NCBI GenBank assembly: GCA_017456805.1
Contig: JAFTIQ010000010.1
Span: 1 to 64,000 of the forward strand
From: Lentisphaeria bacterium
Lineage (GTDB): Bacteria > Verrucomicrobiota > Lentisphaeria > Victivallales > UBA1829
Direction: 5' to 3'
Length of the DNA stretch: 64,000 bases
Notes under the pieces: generated by a model
Databases searched by the model: none
Told to the model about the DNA's origin: nothing
The model's input: the letters and a program-made list of their open reading frames with translations, nothing else
Position numbers and translations under genes: made by a program
Part shown: piece by piece, positions 1-9,450 of the stretch
Numbering within the stretch: the first letter of the stretch is position 1
Layout: each line of letters opens with the position of its first letter

Positions 1-1589
1 CCGTCAGTTCTGCGAAAGTTTCCAGCGGATTGAAGATCGGATCAGGAAAGATCATGAAAGTTCTTTCCGGCGGAACAGCGAATCAGACCACGGTCAGTTC
101 CGGCGGAGTCATGAATGTCGCCGGAAAAGCGAATTATACATCTGCGTTCAAAGGTGGAACAGTTACCGTTTCCAACGGAGGTTCCATGTTCGGCGTGAAC
201 CTTTATTCCGGAGCAAACTTGAATATTTCTTCCGGCGGAAATGTTAATACATTGTTCTATAACGGTGCTGCAACAGCAACGATTCACAGCGGCGGACAGT
301 TGACCAGTACGACCGTCAATTCGTCCGGAACGTTGAACGTTTATGATGGGGCAAAAGTCACCAGTGCAACGTTGAAAAACGGTGGAACTATGAATTATCA
401 CGGTGGAACTGTTTATAACGTTGACTTGCTCTATGGCGGAGTGATGAATATTCAAAGCGGCGCGGTCAGAAAAGGACAGATTGCGGATAAAGGACAGATG
501 TTTGTTTCCAACGGCGGAGTTGCCAGCGGGGCGATCATCAAAAACGGCGGAATTCAGCACGTTCTCTCCGGCGGAAGCGCGGATGATACTCAGATTTGGC
601 TGAATGGTGTCGTTCATGTCTCTTCTGGTGCGATTGTAACAGATATGTTAACAAAACATGGAGCGAAAGTTCATGTCTTTGGCGGAACGATTTCCAATAC
701 CACTATGGAACGTGGAATCACCTCTGTTTATCAGGGAGGAACTGCGGTTGAAACGGAAGTCGGTTACGGTGCTTATCTGATGCTTGGATTTACCAACTCT
801 GGATGTTCCGGAGTTGCAAGTTCTTATGATACAGTCGTCAGTTCCGGCGGTGGGTTGACGGTCATGTCCGGTGCTGTCGCTGAGGATAATGTGATTTACG
901 GAACATTGAACTGTAATAACGGTGGTATTCTGCTCGGTGAAACCACGATTCACAGTCGGGCGAACCTGGCTGGAAATGCGGTTGTGACAGATGAAACATC
1001 AATTACATTTGATGTATCGGAACGTGAAGTCTCCGCAATGCAGGAATCCTATTATGAGGCAATGCTCAACAGTTATTATGTTGCTCGCGAGGCGGATATG
1101 ACGATTTCTGTCGCGGCAGATCAGGCAAGCGGTTCTTATATCCTTGCCAACTGGGCTTTGGAAGCTAAGAAAGGAACCTTTACGCTTGAAGTTGATGGAA
1201 CGGAAGTCGGAACCTTCTCGACAACAAAGAGTTTGACTTACTATGGCAAGACTTACTCACTCTATTGTTTCGATGATGCAACAAACAGTAAGGCTTTGAC
1301 GTTGAAAGTCAGTGATGCAACCGCAACGGATGCATGGACTGATCTTGGATCTGGAGATTTCGATGGTGATGGCATCGAAGAATCCTTGGTTTCTGACGGT
1401 ACGAATCTTTATGCTGCAAGTGAAGATCTCTGGCTTGGTAATTTGTCCGGCACAGAAGAAATTGCAAGCATTGCAGATTACAACAATGACGGTACGGATG
1501 ATTTGTTGATTCACAACACAGCCACCGATCAGATGACCGCATGGCTGGTCAAAGATGGAGCAACGTACAGCACATTGGCAATCGCATAA
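1..1589 (+). CDS. AIDA-repeat surface protein, 3' part (5' end outside window)
   Basis: The frame is open from base 3, so this is the C-terminal end of a longer gene. About 330 residues are imperfect AIDA-type repeats of roughly 18-20 residues built around SSGG or NGG turns, typical of a right-handed beta-helix adhesin. A conserved module of about 190 residues follows. It contains two Asp-rich Ca-binding-like loops (DFDGDGIEE and DYNNDGTDD) and ends in STLAIA. Both parts are nearly identical to the end of the 2406-residue protein encoded on the other strand at 25568-32788. The module is also shared with the protein at 32937-35675. No C-terminal beta-barrel is evident, so a classical autotransporter is unlikely. 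The shared C-terminus may be a secretion or anchoring signal; this is inference. Confidence 0.85.
   Translation, partial: VSSAKVSSGLKIGSGKIMKVLSGGTANQTTVSSGGVMNVAGKANYTSAFKGGTVTVSNGGSMFGVNLYSGANLNISSGGNVNTLFYNGAATATIHSGGQLTSTTVNSSGTLNVYDGAKVTSATLKNGGTMNYHGGTVYNVDLLYGGVMNIQSGAVRKGQIADKGQMFVSNGGVASGAIIKNGGIQHVLSGGSADDTQIWLNGVVHVSSGAIVTDMLTKHGAKVHVFGGTISNTTMERGITSVYQGGTAVETEVGYGAYLMLGFTNSGCSGVASSYDTVVSSGGGLTVMSGAVAEDNVIYGTLNCNNGGILLGETTIHSRANLAGNAVVTDETSITFDVSEREVSAMQESYYEAMLNSYYVAREADMTISVAADQASGSYILANWALEAKKGTFTLEVDGTEVGTFSTTKSLTYYGKTYSLYCFDDATNSKALTLKVSDATATDAWTDLGSGDFDGDGIEESLVSDGTNLYAASEDLWLGNLSGTEEIASIADYNNDGTDDLLIHNTATDQMTAWLVKDGATYSTLAIA
1..1589. repeat. Long inverted repeat, copy 1 (partner 25568-27138)
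   Basis: Base 1 aligns with base 27138 on the opposite strand. The first hundred or so bases are essentially identical, with scattered differences and a small length change later. The match runs to the stop codons and probably extends beyond the window start. The copies lie in opposite orientation about 24 kb apart. Confidence 0.8.
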
Positions 1590-1610
1590 GGAAAATATTC
1601 TTTCTTTTCA

Positions 1611-1650
1611 GGACGGAATCGGTCGAAATATACGGATCCGTCCTTTTTTA
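1611..1650 (+). terminator. Intrinsic terminator after AIDA-repeat gene
   Basis: A 7-bp stem, GGACGGA (1611-1617) with TCCGTCC (1637-1643), is followed directly by a run of T. It lies 22 bases after the stop codon. Confidence 0.85.
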
Positions 1651-1725
1651 TTCCGGATTTTCCTGAGTTGAGCAGGTCAGGAACAAAAGATTTCAATAAT
1701 TCTTCAAAAAAACAAATTATACAGA

Positions 1726-1754
1726 TTGAATTATTGGTAAAGATGCGCTATATT
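1726..1754 (+). promoter_or_regulatory. Promoter of pyrH operon
   Basis: TTGAAT (1726-1731), a 17-bp spacer and TATATT (1749-1754) lie 25 bp upstream of the pyrH start codon, giving a short 5' leader. Confidence 0.65.
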
Positions 1755-1779
1755 TCCCGAAAATCTTACGGAGTGTATT

Positions 1780-2496
1780 ATGGCAAAATCAGTTTATAAA
1801 AGAGTACTGCTGAAAATCAGCGGGGAATCACTGCAGGGAAAACAAGGATTCGGTTATGATCCGGAAGCTGTTTCCAGCGTTGTGGAACGTGTCAAGGAGG
1901 CAATGACGCTTGGCGTGGAAATCGCGCTGGTTGTCGGAGCCGGAAATATCTGGCGCGGTTTGAAAGGCGCTAAAAGCGGAATGGACCGGGTTTCTGCGGA
2001 TCAGATGGGGATGCTGGCAACGGCAATGAATTCTCTCTGTTTGAAAAATGCATTTCTTGCAGCAGGGGTGGATGTGGAAGTTCATTCTGCCATCGGAATG
2101 GAACCCTTTATTCAGCGGTTCAACCGGGATTTGGCGATGAAACAGCTTTCTGAAGGGAAACTGGTGATTTTTGCCTGCGGAACGGGATTATCACATTTTA
2201 CGACTGACACAGCAAGTGCTTTGCGGGCTTTGGAAGTCAATTGTCAGGCGTTGTTGAAAGCGACAAAAGTCAATGGGGTTTATACGGCAGATCCGAAAAA
2301 AGATCCGACAGCGACCCGGTTTGAGACGATTTCGTTTGCAGAGGTTCTTTCCCGAAAGCTCGGAGTTATGGATTCTACCGCGTTTTCTCTTTGCAGCGAC
2401 AACAATCTGCACATAGTGATTTTTAATTTTGATGAGCCCAATGCTCTGATGAAAATACTTTCCGGCGACAACAGCGTCGGAACAGTCGTATCCTGA
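1780..2496 (+). CDS. pyrH: UMP kinase
   Basis: Bacterial UMP kinase of the amino-acid-kinase fold (UMP + ATP to UDP + ADP), 238 residues, the usual length. The N-terminal KISGESL phosphate loop, GNIWRG, the DQMGMLATAMNS nucleotide-site segment, FTTDTAS and KATKVNGVYTADPKKDP are all present. GTGLSH replaces the common GTGNP at the phosphate-binding loop. The start is the ATG at 1780 after an ACGGAG ribosome site. It heads a co-directional run with frr, a common bacterial pairing that links pyrimidine nucleotide supply and translation. Confidence 0.97.
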   Translation: MAKSVYKRVLLKISGESLQGKQGFGYDPEAVSSVVERVKEAMTLGVEIALVVGAGNIWRGLKGAKSGMDRVSADQMGMLATAMNSLCLKNAFLAAGVDVEVHSAIGMEPFIQRFNRDLAMKQLSEGKLVIFACGTGLSHFTTDTASALRALEVNCQALLKATKVNGVYTADPKKDPTATRFETISFAEVLSRKLGVMDSTAFSLCSDNNLHIVIFNFDEPNALMKILSGDNSVGTVVS

Positions 2497-2528
2497 AACA
2501 ACAAAAAATAAAATATGGAGGTTCAAAA

Positions 2529-3089
2529 ATGGACGTTAGCGAACTGCTTGACAACATGGAAGAGAGCATGATGAAATCTGAAGAGGCGATGAAGGTTGAT
2601 TTTTCAGCCATTCGTACAGGCAAAGCCTCACCTGCTCTGGTGGAAAACATTCTTGTTGATTACTATGGATCCAAGACACGGATCAAAGATATTGCGGGGA
2701 TCAACACACCGGAAGCCCGCCTGATCACGATTCAGCCCTGGGATCAGAGTGCGGTCAAATCCATTGAAAAGGCGATTACGGAATCCAATATCGGGATTTC
2801 CCCTGTCAGCGATGGACGGGTGATCCGTCTTCCGATTCCTCCTCTGACACAGGAACGCCGTATTGCTCTGACCAAACAGGTGAAATCCCGTGCAGAAGAT
2901 GCCCGTGTTTCCATGCGTAACATCCGTCGGGATGCCAATGATGCTGCGAAAAAAGCACAGAAGAATTCCGAGCTGACGGAAGACGAATTGAAGTCACTGC
3001 TGGAAGATATTCAGAAGATGACCGATTCTTACATTGCCGGAGTTGACAAGCTGGCGGCGGAAAAAGAAAAAGAACTTTTGAGTTTCTGA
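2529..3089 (+). CDS. frr: Ribosome recycling factor
   Basis: RRF releases 70S post-termination complexes together with EF-G. The 186 residues match the usual length of about 185. Hallmarks are FSAIRTGKASPALVENI near residue 26, INTPEARLITIQPWD, and VKSRAEDARVSMRNIRRDAND in the second helical stretch. It starts 32 bases after pyrH, behind a good TGGAGG site, and is most likely cotranscribed with it. Confidence 0.97.
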   Translation: MDVSELLDNMEESMMKSEEAMKVDFSAIRTGKASPALVENILVDYYGSKTRIKDIAGINTPEARLITIQPWDQSAVKSIEKAITESNIGISPVSDGRVIRLPIPPLTQERRIALTKQVKSRAEDARVSMRNIRRDANDAAKKAQKNSELTEDELKSLLEDIQKMTDSYIAGVDKLAAEKEKELLSF

Positions 3090-3105
3090 TCGGACGGGGT
3101 CCGGT

Positions 3106-4896
3106 GTGAAAACGAAGAGACAGAATCGCAAGTTTCTGATAATCAATGGTTTGATTGCCGTTATCGGGCTGATTATCCGGTTGATTGCCGGATTTCAGCT
3201 TTTACGTTATGACAGCCGGGTCGCAGATCCGGCAAAGGTAACGGACATGTGGACCTATTTGAATTTTGCGCGGGAGATCCTCTCAGGGGAAGTCCCGCGT
3301 GAATTTTATTATCAGCCGTTTTATTACAGTGTATTTCTTCCGATCGTGCAATTTTTCTGGCGTGATTCCATGGCGCCGATCATTATTGTACAGAGTCTGT
3401 GCGGAGCCGGGGCGATCTATCTTGCCGGGTTGCTTGCGGGGCGGATCGCGGGGAAAAAGGCTGGTTTGATTGCTGCCGGATTGCTGGCATTATCTCAGAT
3501 TTGCATTATTTATACACCCTACGCGCTGCTGGAGACGATGCAGTCATTCTGGCTGATTTTGCTGTTGTACATGACCTTCCGGTCCTGGAGCGGGAATCAT
3601 TTATGGCAATGGCTGTTGACGGGTGTGGTATTATCGTTTGCGATTCTTTCCCGGGGGAATGCGTGGATTTTTCTGCCGGCGATTCTTTTGGCGGCGTGGT
3701 TTGCTTCGCGGAAAAAAGAGATGCGGAAGCGGTCATTTGCGCTGGTTTGCGGGGTAATTCTGCTTGGAACGATCCTTCCACAACTTCCTTATTCGATTGT
3801 CAATACAGTGGAATCCGGTTATTTGCGCGGGCCCTCGACTGCGGGAGGAAACGTTCTTGCTTTGGGGAATACGCCTGAAGCACCTCCGGGGGGACTGACT
3901 TATCCGGAGACCTATCAGCTGTGGATGGAAAAAGAACAGGAAGTTCCCATATCCAAACGGATTATTGACTGGGCATTGGAAGAACCTTTGCCGTTTTTGG
4001 AGCTTCAGTTCCGGAAAGTGTTTCTGTTCTGGGATCAGCGGGAGATCCCCAACAATATATCTCCTGCAGAAGCGCTGGAAAAAGCACCGTTGCTGAACGC
4101 TTTAAGATTCATTCCGACGGGTGTAATTCTCATTGGCGCGTTGTTGTGTATTTTCCTGAGTTTGCGGAAGGTATTCAAGGGAAAAGAGCGTCTTTTGACG
4201 GCGATTTTATTTGTTCTGCTTTATTGTTTCGGGATGGCGGCATTTTACAATCTGGCACGGTTCCGGGTTCCATGTGTTCCGCTGCTGTGTGTATTGGCGG
4301 GATGCGGGATTTTCTTTTTCCTGAAGTGTTTCCGAAAGGATGAGAAGAAGAAACTCCGGATATTGCTTGGGGTGTTTGCTTTGCTGCTTGCCGACTTTAT
4401 TGTTTATCCGGGCTATGATTTTTACAGAGCATACTGTGAACCGGGGATCATGCGTGCGATCCGTCCGGATGGAGTGAATGTTCCGAACCGGCTCGGGGGA
4501 CGTTTGATTTACGATCACGGGCCGCGGATTCTCGGGGATTGGCAGCCTGTCCGGGCAAGGTGTCTGTTCAAAGAATATAAGCTGCAGGAGCCGATTACTG
4601 CCGGGAGCAGGATCAAGGTGAGCATTGCAGTTGTTTGCGGGGGCGGGCGTCCGATCATTGGTGTCAACGGGCTTTATGTTGATCTTTCAGCGGTTCCGAA
4701 AGGGACGGTTCAGATGATTCATCTGGAGGTTCCTTATCCGGGTGACAATGTGTTCCGGGTGGAATTTACGGAAAATCTCTTTCCGGTTGTTGATTTACAG
4801 CGTGCTTACGGGCGGACGTATGACCATCGTGGAGCACCGATCGATGCGGAACTTGCCATGTCGATTTCCACTTTTGGGAAAGAGAAGCAGAAATGA
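3106..4896 (+). CDS. Dolichyl-phosphate-mannose-type (PMT/ArnT-like) membrane glycosyltransferase
   Basis: This 596-residue polytopic membrane protein resembles GT-C glycosyltransferases of the PMT_2/ArnT type, which move a sugar from a lipid carrier to an acceptor on the outer face of the inner membrane. An N-terminal helix (residues 8-30) leads to an external loop with an acidic TDMWTYLNFARE segment where GT-C enzymes carry the catalytic Asp. About ten hydrophobic helices follow to residue about 435. The last 150 residues form a soluble periplasmic domain. The GTG start at 3106 follows GGACGGGG and lies 16 bases after frr. The end overlaps ppk1 by four bases (ATGA). Donor and acceptor cannot be told from sequence. 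Confidence 0.75.
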   Translation: MKTKRQNRKFLIINGLIAVIGLIIRLIAGFQLLRYDSRVADPAKVTDMWTYLNFAREILSGEVPREFYYQPFYYSVFLPIVQFFWRDSMAPIIIVQSLCGAGAIYLAGLLAGRIAGKKAGLIAAGLLALSQICIIYTPYALLETMQSFWLILLLYMTFRSWSGNHLWQWLLTGVVLSFAILSRGNAWIFLPAILLAAWFASRKKEMRKRSFALVCGVILLGTILPQLPYSIVNTVESGYLRGPSTAGGNVLALGNTPEAPPGGLTYPETYQLWMEKEQEVPISKRIIDWALEEPLPFLELQFRKVFLFWDQREIPNNISPAEALEKAPLLNALRFIPTGVILIGALLCIFLSLRKVFKGKERLLTAILFVLLYCFGMAAFYNLARFRVPCVPLLCVLAGCGIFFFLKCFRKDEKKKLRILLGVFALLLADFIVYPGYDFYRAYCEPGIMRAIRPDGVNVPNRLGGRLIYDHGPRILGDWQPVRARCLFKEYKLQEPITAGSRIKVSIAVVCGGGRPIIGVNGLYVDLSAVPKGTVQMIHLEVPYPGDNVFRVEFTENLFPVVDLQRAYGRTYDHRGAPIDAELAMSISTFGKEKQK

Positions 4897-7013
4897 AATC
4901 GCTCAAGGGAAAATTTCTGAACCGGGAATTGAGCTGGCTTGAGTTCAATGCCAGAGTTCTGGAAGAGGCGGCGGACCGATCTTCGCCGCCTTTGGAACGG
5001 CTGAAATTCATTTCTATTTTCAGCGGGAATCTGGATGAATTTTTTATGGTGAGAGTTGCTGGAGTCAGCCGGTCTTCTCATAAGAAAGAAGATCATTCCG
5101 GGATCGGGTCCAGTGAATTGCTGGAGAAGATCACAGCCCGGGCAAAGGGTTTGGTGAAACGTCAGTATGAATTATTTCATAAAGAGATTCTGCCGGAGCT
5201 GGAAAAGGAAGGGATCGTTCTGAAGAGCTGGGCGGAGCTGGCACCGATTCAGAAGGAGAATATGCGGAAATATTTTATTTCAGATATTCTTCCTGTTCTG
5301 ACGCCGATCGGGATCGACCCGAGTCATCCGTTTCCCCTTTTGCCCAATTTGGGGCTTGAGCTTCTGATTCGGGTTCGCCGGACCAAAGATCAGACGGATC
5401 GCTATGCCCTGCTTGAAGTTCCTCAGGTTCTTTCCCGCTTTATCGAAGTGGAAAACAATGGTCATAAATGTTCTTATTTGACCCTGGATGAGTTGATCAC
5501 GGGGAATCTTGATTTGCTGTTCAACGGCTGTGAGATCATGGAAAGTTCCCTTTTCCGTATCACGCGGGATATGGATTTTTCCATTGATGAAGAGACGGTT
5601 GCGGACTTGCTTGCGGAAATGCGGGATGCGCTTCAGAGAAATGCGAAACGTCCGGTCGTCCGGCTGGAAGTTGCTTCATCCATGAGTATTTCCAGCAGAA
5701 AATGGCTTTACGGAAAACTGGGAATCCAGAAGGAACAGGTCTATTCCATTACGGGATTGATGAACCTGAAGTCTGTGTTCCAGATTGCCGGTTTGGATCG
5801 TCCGGATTTGCAGCTGCCGCCCATGAAGCCTTTGAAATCCATTTATGTGAAGCCGACGGAGACGATTTTTGAATCCATCCGGCGTCATGGCTCTTTTCTG
5901 CTTCATCATCCATACGAATCCTTTTCTCCGGTTGTCCGGTTTCTGAATGAGGCAGCGGATGATCCTTCGGTGCTTGCCATCAAACAGACGTTGTATCGGG
6001 TCAGCGGGGATTCTCCGGTGGTCAAAGCATTGATGCGTGCGGCTGGAAACGGAAAACAGGTGACCGTTCTTGTGGAACTGAAGGCCCGGTTTGATGAGGA
6101 GAACAATATCAACTGGGCATTGGAGCTCGACCGTGCCGGAGCCAATGTTATTTACGGTGTGGCAAATCTGAAAGTGCATTGCAAAACCCTGCTGGTTGTC
6201 CGCCGGGAACTCGATGGAATCCATCGGTATGTGCATATCGGGACAGGAAATTACAATGATAAAACGGCGCGGCAATATACAGATCTCGGCATGTTTACAG
6301 ATGATAAGGCGATTGCAGCAGACTGTTCTTCTTTGTTCAATGTGATTACGGGATTTTCCAATCCGCCGGCTTGGAACAAACTTCTTGCGGCACCGTACAA
6401 TATGCTTGACCGGGTGCTTTATATGATTGACCGGGAAGCAGGACTTTCCACACAGCAGAATCCGGGATCGATCCGGATCAAGGTAAACGCTGTGATCGAT
6501 CAGGAGATCATCAGGCATCTTTATGCCGCGGCGAAGAAACATGTGAAAATCGAACTGGCTGTCCGCGGGATCTGCGGGATCAATCCGGAAGCATTGCCGA
6601 AAAAATTTGCAAAGAATATAACCGTCGTCAGCATCCTTGACCGTTTTCTGGAACATTCCAGAATTTTCCGGTTCGGAAACAACGGAAGCCCGGAATATTA
6701 TATCGGGAGTGCAGATTTGATGCAGCGGAATCTCCGGCGGCGGATTGAACTTCTGACACCTGTGGAGCAGGAAGAGAGCCGGAAAGAACTGGATTTGATT
6801 CTGGATACAGTTTTTTCCGATAAACGGAAGGGGCGGAAACTGCTTGCGGCATACCGCTATTCCAAAACATGGAAAGGGACGGAAGCATTTGAATCGACCC
6901 GTGCCCAGACCGTTCTTTACGAATATTACCGGAAGAGATTGGAAAAATCAGAAGCGGTAAATAAACGGAATGGGACATTGATCGTCTTTCATTCCCCTGA
7001 AAAAGAGAGCTGA
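4893..7013 (+). CDS. ppk: Polyphosphate kinase 1
   Basis: PPK1 polymerises the ATP gamma-phosphate into polyphosphate. The 706 residues match the usual length. The start NRELSWLEFNARVLEEA is the family signature of the N domain. The phospholipase-D-like catalytic part holds the phospho-accepting His in LKVHCKT (H429) and the second His in LEHSRIFRFG (H588), matching E. coli H435 and H592. HIGTGNYNDKTA and GSADLMQRNLRRRIELLTP complete the active site. It overlaps the upstream glycosyltransferase by 4 bp and is followed two bases later by queC, so it is translationally coupled within the pyrH operon. Confidence 0.96.
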   Translation: MKSLKGKFLNRELSWLEFNARVLEEAADRSSPPLERLKFISIFSGNLDEFFMVRVAGVSRSSHKKEDHSGIGSSELLEKITARAKGLVKRQYELFHKEILPELEKEGIVLKSWAELAPIQKENMRKYFISDILPVLTPIGIDPSHPFPLLPNLGLELLIRVRRTKDQTDRYALLEVPQVLSRFIEVENNGHKCSYLTLDELITGNLDLLFNGCEIMESSLFRITRDMDFSIDEETVADLLAEMRDALQRNAKRPVVRLEVASSMSISSRKWLYGKLGIQKEQVYSITGLMNLKSVFQIAGLDRPDLQLPPMKPLKSIYVKPTETIFESIRRHGSFLLHHPYESFSPVVRFLNEAADDPSVLAIKQTLYRVSGDSPVVKALMRAAGNGKQVTVLVELKARFDEENNINWALELDRAGANVIYGVANLKVHCKTLLVVRRELDGIHRYVHIGTGNYNDKTARQYTDLGMFTDDKAIAADCSSLFNVITGFSNPPAWNKLLAAPYNMLDRVLYMIDREAGLSTQQNPGSIRIKVNAVIDQEIIRHLYAAAKKHVKIELAVRGICGINPEALPKKFAKNITVVSILDRFLEHSRIFRFGNNGSPEYYIGSADLMQRNLRRRIELLTPVEQEESRKELDLILDTVFSDKRKGRKLLAAYRYSKTWKGTEAFESTRAQTVLYEYYRKRLEKSEAVNKRNGTLIVFHSPEKES

Positions 7014-7015
7014 TT

Positions 7016-7696
7016 ATGAAAAAAGAAAAAGCAGTTGTCCTTTTGAGCGGCGGTTTGGACTCCGCCACCTGTCTTGCCATTGCATTGGCAGAAGGATTCG
7101 ATGTTCATACCCTCACTTTCCAATACGGACAGAGGCATCAAGTGGAACTGGATGCCGCAGAGAAGATCATTTCCCATGCAGGAATCCCCAAAAATCAGCG
7201 GCATCAGATCAGTTTTGATCTGCGGGAATGGGGAGGTTCCGCTCTGACTGCCGATATCGATGTGCCGGAAGCAGAACTGGACAGCGGGAAAGTACCTGTG
7301 ACCTATGTGCCTGCACGGAATACGATTTTTCTCTCCTTCGCCGCAGCACTGGCTGAGACCATCAGCGCAAAAACGATCTATGTCGGAGTCAACAGTCTGG
7401 ATTACTCCGGATATCCCGATTGCCGTCCGGCATTTATCAAGGCTTTTGAACTCGCAGCAACCCTCGGAACGAAAGCTGTTGACGAAAACTGGACCTTTGA
7501 TGTCCGCGCGCCTCTGCAATTCCTGACCAAGGCAGAAATCATCCGGAAAGGATTGGAGCTGGGGGTGGATTATTCCCTGACTCACAGCTGCTATAATCCG
7601 GCAGAAGATGGATCTCCCTGTTTGAAGTGCGACAGCTGCGCGCTCCGGCAACGGGCATTTGCAGAACTCGGCATGAAAGATCCGGCACTCAAATGA
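7016..7696 (+). CDS. queC: 7-cyano-7-deazaguanine (preQ0) synthase
   Basis: QueC makes preQ0 from 7-carboxy-7-deazaguanine, ammonia and ATP for queuosine biosynthesis. The 226 residues match the family. The N-terminal SGGLDS ATP-pyrophosphatase loop (residues 11-16) is intact, as are FQYGQRH and VPARNT. The C-terminal zinc site is formed by four Cys in SCYNPAEDGSPCLKCDSC. It starts two bases after ppk1 and overlaps the following flavoprotein by 4 bp. No other queuosine gene is in the window. Confidence 0.96.
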   Translation: MKKEKAVVLLSGGLDSATCLAIALAEGFDVHTLTFQYGQRHQVELDAAEKIISHAGIPKNQRHQISFDLREWGGSALTADIDVPEAELDSGKVPVTYVPARNTIFLSFAAALAETISAKTIYVGVNSLDYSGYPDCRPAFIKAFELAATLGTKAVDENWTFDVRAPLQFLTKAEIIRKGLELGVDYSLTHSCYNPAEDGSPCLKCDSCALRQRAFAELGMKDPALK

Positions 7697-8916
7697 AAAT
7701 CGCAATCATCGGTTCCGGTCCGGCAGGATTGGCAGCAGCAGTTGCAGCCTCTCAAGCAGGCGCAAAAGTCACAGTTCTGGAACGGATGCCGGAATTGAGT
7801 ATCAAACTCCGGGCGTCAGGCGGGGGAAAATGCAATTTTTCCAATACTCTTGAACCACTCCCTTTTATGGAAAAATTCGGCAGAGACGGCAGGTTCATGC
7901 AGGATGCGCTCCGGAATTGTTCCAATGAATTCCTGATCGGTTTTCTGGCAAAAATGGGTGTTCCGGCCGTTGCGGAGGACGGATTTCATTATTTCCCGGT
8001 GTCAGGACGCGCCGGCGATATCGCTCAGGCTTTTTACCGGGAAGCCGCCGCTCATGGCGCAGTTTTTCTGACAGACCGGACCGTCGAAAAGATATCGCCC
8101 GGGTTCATGCTGGAATTGAGCTCCGGGGAAACATTCAAAGCAGATAAGGTCATTCTTGCATGTGGAGGAAAAGCGTTTCCTTCTCTGGGCGGAACCGGAA
8201 AAGGATTGGATCTTGCCCAATCCCTCGGACATACGGTAACAGAAACCTTTCCGGCATTAGCACCCGTTCTGATCCGGGAAGAATGGATTCAGGAACACTC
8301 GGGGATCTCTCTGAAAGATGCGGCGATCCAATTCGGGAAAGGCAGAAAAAAACGCTGCGGTCATGGAGAATTGCTGTTCACTCACAAAGGTTTTTCCGGA
8401 CCATGCGCACTGGATCTTTCCGGAGAAATCGCAGAATTATCCGGGAAAAATGGACTCGAAATTCTGTTCCGGCCCTGTTATTCCCATACGCCGGATTTCT
8501 GGCGGAATGAATTGGAACGGATGCGCAAAGAGGGAAAAACAAAGCTGGTAAAAACCTGGCTGGCACAATATTTCCCCCACTCCCTTGCGGAACGGTTCAG
8601 CAAAATGACAGATTCAGATGAAACCCGCTGCTGCGAATTGAAGAGTCAGACAAGAGATCAGCTGATCCGTTTTCTGGGCGAAGGAATCCCTTTAACAGCG
8701 ACCGGAGCCGGTCCGATGAGCTGCGCAATGGCAATGCGGGGCGGCGTAAAACTTCAGGAAGTAAATCCGAAAACCATGGAAAGCAGGATCATCCCCGGGA
8801 TTTATTTTGCCGGAGAGATCCTGAATTTGAACGGCCCTTGCGGCGGCTATCATATCCGCTGGGCATTTTCAGCCGGATTTCTGGCGGGGAAATCTGCTGT
8901 TCAACCTGATTTTTAA
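7693..8916 (+). CDS. NAD(P)/FAD-dependent oxidoreductase, HI0933/YhiN family
   Basis: A 407-residue flavoprotein with an N-terminal dinucleotide fold (IGSGPAGLAAAVAA). Further family marks are RASGGGKCNFSN (residues 37-48), a middle LACGGKAFPSLGGTGKG segment and a C-terminal NLNGPCGGYHIRWAFSAG FAD-binding stretch. The family (YhiN/HI0933, BaiN-like) is widespread but its physiological reductase substrate is mostly unknown. The ATG at 7693 overlaps the queC stop (ATGA) and is preferred over an in-frame start 66 bases upstream inside queC. Its stop codon shares the palindrome TTAA with the stop of the convergent phage-like gene. Confidence 0.9.
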   Translation: MKIAIIGSGPAGLAAAVAASQAGAKVTVLERMPELSIKLRASGGGKCNFSNTLEPLPFMEKFGRDGRFMQDALRNCSNEFLIGFLAKMGVPAVAEDGFHYFPVSGRAGDIAQAFYREAAAHGAVFLTDRTVEKISPGFMLELSSGETFKADKVILACGGKAFPSLGGTGKGLDLAQSLGHTVTETFPALAPVLIREEWIQEHSGISLKDAAIQFGKGRKKRCGHGELLFTHKGFSGPCALDLSGEIAELSGKNGLEILFRPCYSHTPDFWRNELERMRKEGKTKLVKTWLAQYFPHSLAERFSKMTDSDETRCCELKSQTRDQLIRFLGEGIPLTATGAGPMSCAMAMRGGVKLQEVNPKTMESRIIPGIYFAGEILNLNGPCGGYHIRWAFSAGFLAGKSAVQPDF

Positions 8917-9386
8917 CCGCGTATCAAAGTGCCGTTCCGGGCAAGTTTTTTCATGGAACTGCCCAGTTTCCCCAATCCCCGGACACAAGAAACTGCTGCA
9001 GGAGAAAGCAATTCTTTCTGCCGGGAAGAATCAAAGGAAAGACTCATTCCGCCGAGAGAAGCACTTTTGATTCCATCGGAAGGAAATGCAAATCCGGAAT
9101 TCATCAGGAACAAGGCCTGTTCGGAAACAGCATGTTTGATCCGGAGAGGAATCGTTTCCGGATTTACGGGTTGACCATCAAGATCGGAAACATTTTTCCT
9201 GGGCCAGCGCATCGGCTGTCCTTCTCCGGAAGGTTCGCCGTTCCAATCAAATGCACTGTCAAGAATCCGGGTTGCCTGTTCGAGAAGATGTTCTTTTTCT
9301 TCCTGTTTCAGGGTCTGCCAGTGAAGGGCATCCTGCCGTCCGGAGAAGAAAAGATCAGCTTCGGAAACTTCTGTATAAGATAACAT
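8913..9386 (-). CDS. Phage DnaT-like protein (head-completion position)
   Basis: A 157-residue protein resembling the phage 'DnaT-like ssDNA-binding protein' family, found after capsid genes in podovirus-like head modules. The central part has the pattern expected of that family: ATRILDSAFDWNG, then MRWPRKNV and an IPLRIKHAVSEQALFLM helix. Despite the name, the location suggests a head-tail or head-completion role, which is inference. The start at 9386 follows AGGAGATAATCTC; an upstream in-frame start would run into the gap to the previous gene. It is the last gene of the four-gene cassette. A frameshift or degradation is not seen. Confidence 0.65.
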   Translation of the reverse strand: MLSYTEVSEADLFFSGRQDALHWQTLKQEEKEHLLEQATRILDSAFDWNGEPSGEGQPMRWPRKNVSDLDGQPVNPETIPLRIKHAVSEQALFLMNSGFAFPSDGIKSASLGGMSLSFDSSRQKELLSPAAVSCVRGLGKLGSSMKKLARNGTLIRG

Positions 9387-9450
9387 GAGATTATCTCCTG
9401 AAAGAGCCCGCTCCGGAGATCCGGAACGGGCAGGTTTATATAAAACGGCA

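Noticed and set aside
5676..6656. Long open frame on the minus strand opposite ppk1
   Set aside because: Covers clear ppk1 coding sequence and shows no family resemblance; it is a shadow frame.
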